64,000 nucleotides of DNA from positions 186,001-250,000 of the forward strand of contig JAXDKG010000020.1 in NCBI GenBank assembly GCA_034667225.1, in the 5' to 3' direction. The notes beneath the pieces were generated by a model that saw only the letters and a list, made by a program, of their open reading frames with translations, was not told the origin of the DNA and searched no databases. A program made the translations under genes and the position numbers. Below are positions 41,794 to 51,100 of the stretch, piece after piece; the stretch's first letter is position 1, and each line of letters begins with the position of its first letter. Source of the stretch: DATMER01 sp034667225 (GTDB lineage: Bacteria; Acidobacteriota; Thermoanaerobaculia; Multivoradales; UBA5704).

Positions 41794-43703
41794 TGCGCCG
41801 GGCCATCGTCGGCACCGCCGGCCATATCGACCACGGCAAGACCAGCCTGGTCCTCGCTCTCACCGGTATCGACTGCGACCGCTGGGCCGAGGAAAAGAGC
41901 CGCGGCATTACGATCGACATTGGTTTCGCCCATCTGGTTGAGGACGATCTTCAGATCGGCTTCATCGACGTGCCCGGGCACGAGCGCTTCCTCCACAATG
42001 CCCTGGCCGGGCTCGGCGGCATCCGGGTCATGCTGCTCGTAGTGGCGGCCGACGAGGGGGTCAAGCCGCAGACGCGGGAGCATCTGGCGGTCTGCTCGCT
42101 CCTGGGCATCCCGGCCGGGCTGGTCGTGCTGACCAAGTTGGACCTGGTGTCGTCCGACCTCCTGGAGCTGGCGCAGCTCGAAGTCGAAGAGCTGCTCGCG
42201 CGAACTCCGTTCGCGGGCTCTGCCGTGCTGCCGGTGTCGAGCACCACGGGCCAGGGCATCCCCGAGCTCAAGGCCGCGCTCGTGGAGCTTGCGACGCGGC
42301 ACGCGACCGAAGCCGATCCGGAGCGGCCGGCTCGGCTCCCCCTGGACCGCGCCTTCCATCTAAAGGGATTGGGGGTCGTGGTGACAGGCACGCTCGCGAG
42401 CGGCGAGGTCCGGCCTGGGGACACTTTGGAGGTACTCCCCCGCGGCCAGCGTACCCGGGTGCGCAGCGTTCAGGTCCACGGCCAGCCGCGCGAGACGGCG
42501 GAGGCCGGCGAGCGCACCTCTCTCCAGCTCACCGGCGTCGCCCTGGAGGAGTTGGGGCGCGGCATGCAGCTCGGCGAGCCCGAGGCATTCGCGGCCACGA
42601 CCAGCCTGCTCGGCCGCTTCACCCTGCTGCCGGACGCGCCCGGCCCCATCCGCGGCTTCCTGCCCGTCCGCGTCCATCTCTTTGCCAGCGAGGTGCTCGG
42701 CCGGATGCGGGCGCTCTCCCCGGACGGTCTCGCGCCTGGTGAGACGGGTCCGGTCGAGATCCGCCTGCAGGCTCCGGTCTCGGCGGTGCGCGGCGACCGC
42801 TACATCGTGCGCCGCCCCTCCCCCGCCGCCACGCTCGGCGGAGGCGAAATCCTTGACCCGCAATGGCGGCGTCACCGGGGCACGATCCTCGGCCAGGCGT
42901 TGACCGCCCTCCAGGGGGACCTCCGCGCCGCCCTCGCGTTCTGGGCCGTGGAGGCGGGCGAGCGCGGGGTCGATGCGCCCGTCCTCGCCCGGCGGCTGGG
43001 CACGCGCCCCGCCCGGATCGAACCCGAGCTGCGCAAGCTCGCATCCGTGCAGAAGCTGATCGCAGTCCCTGGTGAAGGCCGGTGGATCGCGCCCTCGGCC
43101 GTGCAGCGGGTCACGGAGCGGGCCCGCCGCGTGCTCAAGGAGTACTTCCAGAAGGACCGGCTGGCCGAGGCCATGCCCAAGGCGGAGGCCGTGCGGCGCA
43201 TCCTGCGCGGCCGGGCGGCCGATCTCGCGCCGGTCTACTTCGGCTGGTTGGAGGCACAGAAGGTGCTCACGGTCCAGGGCGACCAGGTGACCCTCCCCGG
43301 GCGCAGCGCCCAGCTCACCGGCGAGGAATCGAAGCTCTCGACGGCCGTGGTGGAGAAGTTCGACCAGGGCGGGCTCACGCCGCCGTCGCCTGGCGACGTC
43401 GCCCGCGAGCTCAACGCCAAGCCGCAGATCCTCGACGGCGTCATCCGCCACCTCGTGACCCGCGGGCAGCTCATCCGCCTGCCGGACGGCCTGATCCTCG
43501 CCGCCTCCGCGGTCGCCGGCCTCAAGCGCGACCTCCTCGCCACATCCTGGGACCGCTTCTCGGTGGCGGACTTCAAGGACCGCTTCGGCCTGAGCCGCAA
43601 GTGGGCCATCCCCCTGTTGGAGCACCTGGACTCCACCGGTGCCACCCGGCGCCTGGGCGACGAGCGCATGGTGATCCGGCCCGGTGCGTCCCGCCTTGCC
43701 TGA
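41790..43703 (+). CDS. selB: Selenocysteine-specific elongation factor SelB
   Basis: 637 residues; GTG 41790 or ATG 41793. GTPase motifs are GTAGHIDHGKTSLVLALTG, EEKSRGITIDIGF, FIDVPGHERF and VLTKLDLV. The EF-Tu-like beta domains (AFHLKGLGVVVTGTLASGEV) and the C-terminal winged helices (SWDRFSVADFKDRFGLSRKWAIPLLEHLD) that bind the SECIS hairpin are both present, so it is a full-length SelB. Its presence implies that the organism makes selenoproteins. No selA, selD or tRNA-Sec was recognised here. The end overlaps the next gene's GTG by 20 nt. Confidence 0.96.
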   Translation: MMRRAIVGTAGHIDHGKTSLVLALTGIDCDRWAEEKSRGITIDIGFAHLVEDDLQIGFIDVPGHERFLHNALAGLGGIRVMLLVVAADEGVKPQTREHLAVCSLLGIPAGLVVLTKLDLVSSDLLELAQLEVEELLARTPFAGSAVLPVSSTTGQGIPELKAALVELATRHATEADPERPARLPLDRAFHLKGLGVVVTGTLASGEVRPGDTLEVLPRGQRTRVRSVQVHGQPRETAEAGERTSLQLTGVALEELGRGMQLGEPEAFAATTSLLGRFTLLPDAPGPIRGFLPVRVHLFASEVLGRMRALSPDGLAPGETGPVEIRLQAPVSAVRGDRYIVRRPSPAATLGGGEILDPQWRRHRGTILGQALTALQGDLRAALAFWAVEAGERGVDAPVLARRLGTRPARIEPELRKLASVQKLIAVPGEGRWIAPSAVQRVTERARRVLKEYFQKDRLAEAMPKAEAVRRILRGRAADLAPVYFGWLEAQKVLTVQGDQVTLPGRSAQLTGEESKLSTAVVEKFDQGGLTPPSPGDVARELNAKPQILDGVIRHLVTRGQLIRLPDGLILAASAVAGLKRDLLATSWDRFSVADFKDRFGLSRKWAIPLLEHLDSTGATRRLGDERMVIRPGASRLA

Positions 43704-46700
43704 AGGACGGGGGCGGTTCCCGGTCCTCCTCCACCCGGACCTCTACCGGAGGCTCCGGGAGAGCGACCGATTGGCGCGCGCGGGGGTCTGGAAGACCCTC
43801 CGCCAGCTGCGCGAGGGCCACTGGGGAGGGGGCACCCGCGTCAAGCGCCTGCGCGGGGTGACCCGCCCGGTCTATGAAGCCCGCACCGACTCCGGCGACC
43901 GCCTGCTCTTCACCCTGGCGCGCGCTCCCGTGGAAAACGACCCGGGCCGGATGGCCGCCCATCTCCAGGTTTGGGACTGGGTCGGACACGATGACGTGGA
44001 GCGTACTGCCCGCCGCAACCGCTTCCCCGAGGCCGAGTTCCTGGAGCTGGAAGCGGTCGAGCAGTTCGATATCGACGAGCCTCCTCCTCATCCGGAGGCC
44101 ACGTTCGCGGAGATTGTGGCGTCCCCGGCGGACACCGAGACGGTCGAGCCTCTTCTCCAATTCCTCTTCCCGCCGGAGGGGTTGGAAGTCCGCTCCGAGG
44201 AAGAGCCGGGCATCCGCTGGTACCGGCTCGAGCCCGATGCGCTGGCCGGGGAGGAGGAGTTCCAGCACCTCCTCGACAAGGGGGGCGAGGAGCTGGAGCT
44301 CAAGCTCAGCCGCGAGCAGTACGACATCCTCCGCTCCCCCGGCCCGGTGCTTCTGGCCGGCAGCGCGGGCAGCGGCAAGACCACGGTCACCATCCACCGC
44401 CTCGCGGCGGCGCCCTCGACGGCGCTCTATCTCTCCTACAGCCCCGCCCTGGTCGTGCACTCCCGCAAGCTCTACCGCGATCTGGCCACCGCTCGGGGCG
44501 CCGAGGCCCGCCCGGCCAACTTCTACACCTTCGGCGAGCTCTACCGCACCTTCGTGAACGAGCCTGACACCCCGGAGATGACCGAGGCCCTGTTCAACGA
44601 GTGGTTCCGCAAGTCGGGGAAGTCCCTCGATCCCGCCCTCGTATGGGAGGAGCTGCGGAGCATCCTCAAGGGGGCCTGCCTCGATCTCGACAAGCCCATG
44701 CTCGACGAGGCGGCCTACTACGATCTCGGGAAGAAACGCGCTCCGCTCTTCGTGGACCTGAGGCCCGAGATCTACCGCCTCGCGCAGCGCTACCAGCAGT
44801 GGCTCGCCGACGAGGGGCGGAGCGACCGCATCGACCTCTGCCGGCGCGCGTTTGCCGAGCTGCGCAAGGGCCGCGGCCGGACCTGGGACGTGGTCGTCTG
44901 CGACGAGGTCCAGGACCTCACGGAGTTGGAGGTGGCTTTCGTGCTCGCCCTGTCGCGGCGGCCGGACCTGTCCGGCGTCCTCCTGACCGGCGACACGCAG
45001 CAGATCATCCAGCCGAGCGGCTTCCGCTGGGCCGAGGTGCGGCGACTGGCGGCCAGGGGCAAGAGCCGTCCGGAGGTGCAACGCCTGCGGCGCAACCTGC
45101 GCGCCGTCCGGCCGCTCGTCGAGCTGGCCAATGCCCTTCTGCTATTGCGGCGCGAGGTCTTCGGCCGCACCGAGGAGGACGAGCCCGAGGACGCCGCCCT
45201 GGACGGGCCGGTGCCGATCGAGGTGCCGGCCGGAGAGGAGGCGGTGCTCGCCGCCATCGAGGGCTTCGGCCCGCGCTGCGCGGTGCTGACCACCGAGGAG
45301 GAGGCCGGGCGCCTGCGCGCGCGGCTCGGCACCAGCCGGGTCTTCCACGTGCGCGACGCCAAGGGGTTGGAGTTCGACATCGTGGTCCTCTGGAAGCTGC
45401 TCGGACCGGACCAGGATCTGGTCGAGCGCCTCCTGCGTGGAGCGGATGGTTTGGACCGGGAGCCGCGCTTCCAGCGTCTTCTCCAGCATCTCTACGTGGC
45501 GGTGACCCGCGCCCGCCGCCATCTCGTTCTCTACGAGGGGTCGGAGCCGCACCCGTTCTGGAGCGACGCGCGCTTCCGCGGCCGGCTGGAACGCGAGACG
45601 GCCGGGAACCTGGCCCGGCTTTTCCGCCCGACCGCCTCTCCCGGGGAGTGGGAGCGCGAGGGGGACTGGTTCCTGGAGCGCGGGCACTTCCGCCAGGCCG
45701 CCGAGTGCTTCCGCCGCGCCGGAAGATCCGAGCGGGAGGCCGAGGCCCTGGCCCTCGCCGGCGAGGAACGGGAGGACTGGGCCGGCGCCCTCGCCCGCTG
45801 GACCGGCCTGCGCCGGGCCGACCGGCAGGCGCCCCTTCTCGCCCGCCTGGGACGGCTGGCCGAGGCCGCCGCCCTCTACCGCGAGGCCGGCCTGGAGGCA
45901 GAGGCGCGGCTCTGCGACATCCGCCTCCTGGAGGCCCGCAAGTCCTGGAAAGAGGCCGCGGCCGCCTGGGAAAGCCTGGGCCGTCACGCGGACGCCGCCC
46001 GCTGCTGGGAGCGCGCCGGGATGCGCCGGAACGCCAGCGTCGCCGCCGCCCGCGCGGCCGAGGAGGCGGGCGAGCCGGGCAAGGCCGGCGAGCTCTGGAT
46101 GGAGGCCGGCGACTTCGAAGCCGCCGCGCGCTGCTTCCGCGCCGCGGGCGAGCCGGTGAAGACCGCTCTCGCCCTGGCGCGCCTGCACGAGGAGGCCGGG
46201 CGCTGGAGCCGGGCAGCCGCGGCATGGCGGCTTGGAGGCGATCCCCGCAATGCCGCCCGCTGCCGAGCCGAGCACCTGGAGCAGGCGGACCGGCCCGGTC
46301 CGGCCGCGGTCTACCGGGAACGGCTTGGGGAGAGCGAGCGCGCCCTGGGCCTCTACGTGCTCGCCGGCCGCTGGCTGGACGCGGCCCGGCTGGAACCGGC
46401 CCGGCCGGAAGAGCACCGGCAGGTCTTGCCGAAGATCCGCGAGCTGATCGAGTCAGGCGGGCACGATGAGGCGGAGCGCCTCCTCGCAATCCGCAAGGAG
46501 GCCGTTCGCCTTCCGAATATCCCGGGTGCCATTCTCCTGGGCGCGGAGCGGCTCGCCTGGCAGGAGCTCCTCGAGCTGGAGCGCCTGGAGCACCGCAACT
46601 CCGCCCTCCTCGCCGAGGCCGGCCGGGCCTGGAGCCGCGCAGCCCGGCAGTGGGCGCTCGCTTGGGAGCCGCAACGGGCCGAGCAGGCCTGCCGGAAGGG

Positions 46701-48102
46701 CGGCCGGACCGCCGCGTGGCAACCGGCCCCGAGCCCCGTCATCCACAAGGAGGAACCGGAGGGGCATCCCGATCCCGGAATCCTGCGCCGCCTGCTCGCG
46801 GAGGTGGCCCTCGCCGCAGAAACCCGGGTCCTTGTCCAACACCTCGTCCATCAGGGGATGCACGGCTGTCCGGATTGCTTGAGCGAGATCGGGCAGGCGA
46901 GCCAGCCGCCCACCCCGCCGCTCGACGACTACGACGCGGCCTTCGACCGGGTGCACGACAAGATCGCCCGCGGCGAGATCCAGGGCCTCCGTCGGGCGAC
47001 CCCTCCCCTGAAGGGCCTCCATGCCGAGGTCTTCGAGCACACCTATGTCCAGATGCTGCTCGCGATGCACGGCACCCGCCGCGCCACGGATCTCTCCCTC
47101 TGCGAGCTCCTGCTGCGCAAGAGCCGTGAGCTTTGGGCCCGCGATCCCGGGCGGGCGCGCAGGGCCGCCGAGCTCGCGGCCGAGACGGCTGAGCTGGTCC
47201 AAGACGGATTGTATGGCTCGCCGGTCGTGCAGGACATCCACGCCTGGAGCTGGGCCCAACCGGTTCACGAACGGCACGACAAGGGGGAAGACAGGCTGGT
47301 CGTGAACATCACCGACAAGATCCGGCAGTTGATGGCCTGGGCGCCCGATCCTCCCCTCCGGGCGGGATTGCTGGCGCTCCAGGCCTTTCTCGCGGGCAGC
47401 CGCGGCCGGATCGACGAGGCGGTCCGCGTCTTCAACCGCGCGGCCTCGATCCACCGCCGGATGGGAGACCGGCATCTCTTTGGCCGCGTCCTGCTGCAGA
47501 AGGGCATCCTCCTCGGCAGTACCCGGGAGGGGGGGGAGGGGCGGCGGCACGCCATGGCCCTGCGCCTGATCCGCCGCAGCCTCGACCTCGTGGATCCGGC
47601 GCGCGAGCCGCGCCTGGTCGTCAACGCCGCCCACCACCTGATCTGGTTCCTGAGCCAGATGGGCCGAACGGCCGAAGCCGAAGCCTGCCTCCACGCCGCG
47701 CGCCGGCTCTACGAGCGCGCCGGCGACCGGCGGCACCTGGGCCGGCTGTATTGGCTGGAAGGCAAGATCGCTACGAGGCCGCGCGAGGCCGAAGCAGCGC
47801 TGGTCGCTGCCCGCGACGCGCTCAACCGGGAGGGGCTCGGCCACGAGGCGGCCCTCGCCACCCTCGACCTCGGCGCGCTCTACGTGCGCGAGCGCCGGGA
47901 GGTCGACGTGCGCCGCCAGCCCGAGCTGGTCTTCGCCCTCGCCAGCTCCGGAAGCATGCTCAAGGACACCACCTTCCTGGTCGAAACCACCGGCGACCTC
48001 GCTCGGGAAGAGCCGCCCGCGCCTCTCCTCGACGAGCTGTCGAGCTGGATGGAGCGCATGCATAAAGAAAACAACCCGCCCGCCCTGGTGCCAAATCCAT
48101 AG
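43684..48102 (+). CDS. Giant RelE-like/UvrD-helicase/TPR fusion protein, copy 1
   Basis: 1472 residues from GTG 43684. Residues about 12-80 resemble a RelE/ParE-type fold (FPVLLHPDLYRRLRESD; VYEARTDSGDRLLFTL). A superfamily 1 helicase follows: Walker A GSAGSGKTT at about 226, Walker B VVVCDEVQDL near 403, motif III LLTGDTQQIIQPSGFRW and motif VI YVAVTRARRHL near 603. From about 650 there are repeated helical hairpins (EREGDWFLERGHFRQAAECFRR) typical of TPR/SEL1-like arrays. Near 1055 lies HLVHQGMHGCPDCL, a possible zinc motif, followed by a second TPR region to the end. All helicase motifs look intact. It overlaps selB by 20 nt. The function is unknown; stress or translation-linked helicase or defence are possible. 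Confidence 0.88.
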   Translation: MRPALPEGRGRFPVLLHPDLYRRLRESDRLARAGVWKTLRQLREGHWGGGTRVKRLRGVTRPVYEARTDSGDRLLFTLARAPVENDPGRMAAHLQVWDWVGHDDVERTARRNRFPEAEFLELEAVEQFDIDEPPPHPEATFAEIVASPADTETVEPLLQFLFPPEGLEVRSEEEPGIRWYRLEPDALAGEEEFQHLLDKGGEELELKLSREQYDILRSPGPVLLAGSAGSGKTTVTIHRLAAAPSTALYLSYSPALVVHSRKLYRDLATARGAEARPANFYTFGELYRTFVNEPDTPEMTEALFNEWFRKSGKSLDPALVWEELRSILKGACLDLDKPMLDEAAYYDLGKKRAPLFVDLRPEIYRLAQRYQQWLADEGRSDRIDLCRRAFAELRKGRGRTWDVVVCDEVQDLTELEVAFVLALSRRPDLSGVLLTGDTQQIIQPSGFRWAEVRRLAARGKSRPEVQRLRRNLRAVRPLVELANALLLLRREVFGRTEEDEPEDAALDGPVPIEVPAGEEAVLAAIEGFGPRCAVLTTEEEAGRLRARLGTSRVFHVRDAKGLEFDIVVLWKLLGPDQDLVERLLRGADGLDREPRFQRLLQHLYVAVTRARRHLVLYEGSEPHPFWSDARFRGRLERETAGNLARLFRPTASPGEWEREGDWFLERGHFRQAAECFRRAGRSEREAEALALAGEEREDWAGALARWTGLRRADRQAPLLARLGRLAEAAALYREAGLEAEARLCDIRLLEARKSWKEAAAAWESLGRHADAARCWERAGMRRNASVAAARAAEEAGEPGKAGELWMEAGDFEAAARCFRAAGEPVKTALALARLHEEAGRWSRAAAAWRLGGDPRNAARCRAEHLEQADRPGPAAVYRERLGESERALGLYVLAGRWLDAARLEPARPEEHRQVLPKIRELIESGGHDEAERLLAIRKEAVRLPNIPGAILLGAERLAWQELLELERLEHRNSALLAEAGRAWSRAARQWALAWEPQRAEQACRKGGRTAAWQPAPSPVIHKEEPEGHPDPGILRRLLAEVALAAETRVLVQHLVHQGMHGCPDCLSEIGQASQPPTPPLDDYDAAFDRVHDKIARGEIQGLRRATPPLKGLHAEVFEHTYVQMLLAMHGTRRATDLSLCELLLRKSRELWARDPGRARRAAELAAETAELVQDGLYGSPVVQDIHAWSWAQPVHERHDKGEDRLVVNITDKIRQLMAWAPDPPLRAGLLALQAFLAGSRGRIDEAVRVFNRAASIHRRMGDRHLFGRVLLQKGILLGSTREGGEGRRHAMALRLIRRSLDLVDPAREPRLVVNAAHHLIWFLSQMGRTAEAEACLHAARRLYERAGDRRHLGRLYWLEGKIATRPREAEAALVAARDALNREGLGHEAALATLDLGALYVRERREVDVRRQPELVFALASSGSMLKDTTFLVETTGDLAREEPPAPLLDELSSWMERMHKENNPPALVPNP

Positions 48103-48141
48103 CGCGTATCGAATATCCATATCGTTGTGTCCATTTTGGGT

Positions 48142-48147
48142 TATAAT
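48142..48147 (+). promoter_or_regulatory. -10 hexamer TATAAT before giant protein copy 2
   Basis: A perfect TATAAT ends 8 nt before GTG 48156, in a 53-nt gap that is AT-rich against this background. No Shine-Dalgarno is present, so copy 2 probably has its own leaderless transcript. The -35 is unclear. Confidence 0.55.
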
Positions 48148-48155
48148 CTAGCCTC

Positions 48156-51100
48156 GTGCTCAGACGGGTTGGCCCGGAGCGTTCCACGGAACGCTTTCCG
48201 GTGCTCCTTCACCCGGACCTCTACAGGAGGCTCCGGGAGTGCGGAAAGATCGCGCGCGCCGCGGTCTGGAAGACGCTTTCCCGTCTGCGGGAGGGGCTCT
48301 GGGGGGGCGGCACCCGCGTCAAGCGCCTGCGGGGGGTAAGCCGTCCGGTTTACGAGGCCCGCGTCGATTCCGGCGACCGCCTCCTGTTCACCATGGCGCG
48401 CTCTCCTCTACGCGACGAGCCCGAGCGGAGCTCTCCCCACCTCCAGATCTGGGACTGGGTCGAGCACGACGACGCCGAGCGCGCCGCCCGCCGCAACCGC
48501 TCCCCGGAAGCTGAGTTCCTGGAGCTGGAAACCGTCGAGCAGTTCGAGATCCACGAGCCGCCTCCCCATCCCGGAGCGACGTTCGCAGAGGTTGGAGACG
48601 AAACTTCCGAGCAGCTCCTCCAGTACCTGCTCCCTCCCGAGGAGCTGGATGTCGCCGCGGAAGAAGCTGCAATCCGGTGGTACCTGGTGGAGCCCGGAGC
48701 CCTGGCCGACGAGCAGGAGTTCCAGCGCCTTTTCGACCAGGGGGGCGACGAGCTGGAGCTCAAGCTCAGCCGCGAGCAGTACCGGATCCTCGCCTCCCCC
48801 GGCCCGCTGCTCCTCGCGGGCAGCGCCGGCAGCGGCAAGACCGCGGTCGCTGTGCACCGCCTGGCCGCCGCCCCCTCCTCGGCCCTCTGCCTCTCCTACA
48901 GCCCCGCCCTCGTCGAGCACGCCCGCCGCCTCTACTCCGATATAGCGGCCGCCCGAGGAACCGGCGCGGGACGCCAGCCCGACTTCTTCACCTTCGCCGA
49001 GCTCTACCGGTCTCTGGCAAAAGAGTCCGAGACCCTGGAGATGACCGAGCCGCTCTTCCAGGAGTGGTTCCGCCGTTCGGGCCGGCCCCTCGATCCGGCC
49101 CTGGTCTGGGAGGAGCTGCGGAGCATCCTCAAGGGAGCCTGCCTCGCCCTGGACCGCCCCATGCTCCACGAAGCCGCCTACTACGAGCTGGGGAAGAAGC
49201 GCGCGCCGCTCTTTGTCGACGAGCGGCCCGAGATCTGGCGCATCGCCCAGCGCTACCAGGAGTGGCTCGGGGAGGAGGGCCGCTACGATCGCATCGACCT
49301 CTGCCGCCGCGCCTTTTCCGAAATCCGCCAGGGCCGAGGCCGGTCCTGGGATGTGGTGGTCTGCGACGAGGTCCAGGACCTGACCGAGTTGGAAGTGGCC
49401 TTCGTGCTCGCGCTGTCGCGCCGGCCCGACCTCTCCGGCGTCCTCCTCACCGGCGACACCCAGCAGACCATCCAGCCGAGCGGCTTCCGCTGGGCCGAGG
49501 CCCGGCGCCTGGCCACCCGGATCGGGCGGCGCAAGGAGGCGCCGCCGGTGCTCCGTCTGCGCCGCAACCTGCGCAGCGTCCGGCCGCTGGTGGAGCTGGC
49601 CAATGCCCTCCTCCTGTTGCGGCGCGAGGTCTTCGGCCGCACCGAGGAGGACGAGCCCGAGGACGCCGCTGTCGACGGACCGGTCCCCATCGAGGTGCCC
49701 GCTCCCGAGGAGGACGTGCTCGCCGCGATCGAAGGGTTCGGCCCGCGCTGCGCCGTTCTCACTCTGGACGATGCGGAGACCGAGCGCCTCCGGGAGAGGC
49801 TCGGCACGAGCCGGGTCTTCCACGTGCGCGACGCCAAAGGGCTGGAGTTTGAGAGCGTCGTGCTCTGGAAGCTGCTCGCGCCGGACCAGGATCTGGTCCA
49901 ACGCTTCCTGCGCGACTCCCGGCTCGACCGGGAGCCCCGCTTCAAGCGCCTGCTCCAGAACCTTTACGTGGCGGTGACCCGCTCCCGGCGGCACCTCGTG
50001 CTCTACGAAGGGCCGGAGCCCCATCCATTCTGGGGGGACCAGCGCTTCCGCGCCCGGCTGGAGCACGAGGCGGTGGAGGCCCTGGCACACCTGTTCCGCC
50101 CCACGGCATCGCCCGCGGAGTGGGAGCGGGAGGGGAATTGGTTCCTGGAGCGCGGACACTTCCGGCAGGCCGCCGAGTGCTACCGCCGCGCCGTCCGGCC
50201 CGAGAAGGAGGCCGAGGCCCTCGCGCGCGCCGACGAGGAGCGGGAGGATTGGGTCGCCGCCCTCACCCGCTGGGCCGGTTTGCGCCGCGCGGCAAGGCAG
50301 GCCCCGTTGCTCGATCGCCTGGGCCGGCTCTCCGAAGCCGCGGCCTCGTACCGGGAGGCCGGCCTGGAGCGGGAGGCGCGCGCCTGCGAGGCCCGCCTCC
50401 TGGAGAACCGCAAGGCCTGGAAGGAGGCGGCCGGGACCTGGGAGGCGCTCGGCCGTTACGAAGACGCCGCCCGCTGCTGGGAACGCGCCGCCGAGGGCGG
50501 CCGCGGGTTGGAAGCCGGCGAGCACGAGGCTGCCGCCCGCTGCTTCCGTGCCGCCGGCCAGCCGAAGAAGGCCGCTCTCGCCCTGGCACGCCACCTCGAA
50601 GCCCTGGGGACTTGGGGGCGCGCCGCCGCGGCGTACCGGCTCGCCGGCAGAATCCAGAGCTCCAACCTCTGCCGCGCCCGGGCTCTGGAGGAAGCAGACC
50701 GGCCCGCCGCGGCCGCGGTCCGGCGCGAGCGCCTCGGCGAGATCGAGCCGGCGGTCGCCCTCTACGCTCAGGCGGGCCGCTGGCTGGACGTGGCGCGCCT
50801 CGAGCCGGCCCGGCCCGAGCCCCGCCGCCGCCTGCTGCCGAAGCTCCGGGAGCTGATCGAAGGAAGAGAGTGGGATCAAGCCGACCGGCTGCTACGCGCC
50901 CGCCGCGAGGTCCTCCTCGATCAGCTCTCCGGAATCCCCTGGTTCCTCCTCACCCAGGGGGAGCGGCTCGTCTGGCAGGAGCTGCGCGACCTGGAGAAGC
51001 TGGAGCGTCGCCTCCGCGCGCTCCGCACCGAGAGCCGGCGGAAAGCCCGGCCACGCCGCTTCACAGTGAGAAACCCGGGAACGGCCCCGGCGCCCCTCCA

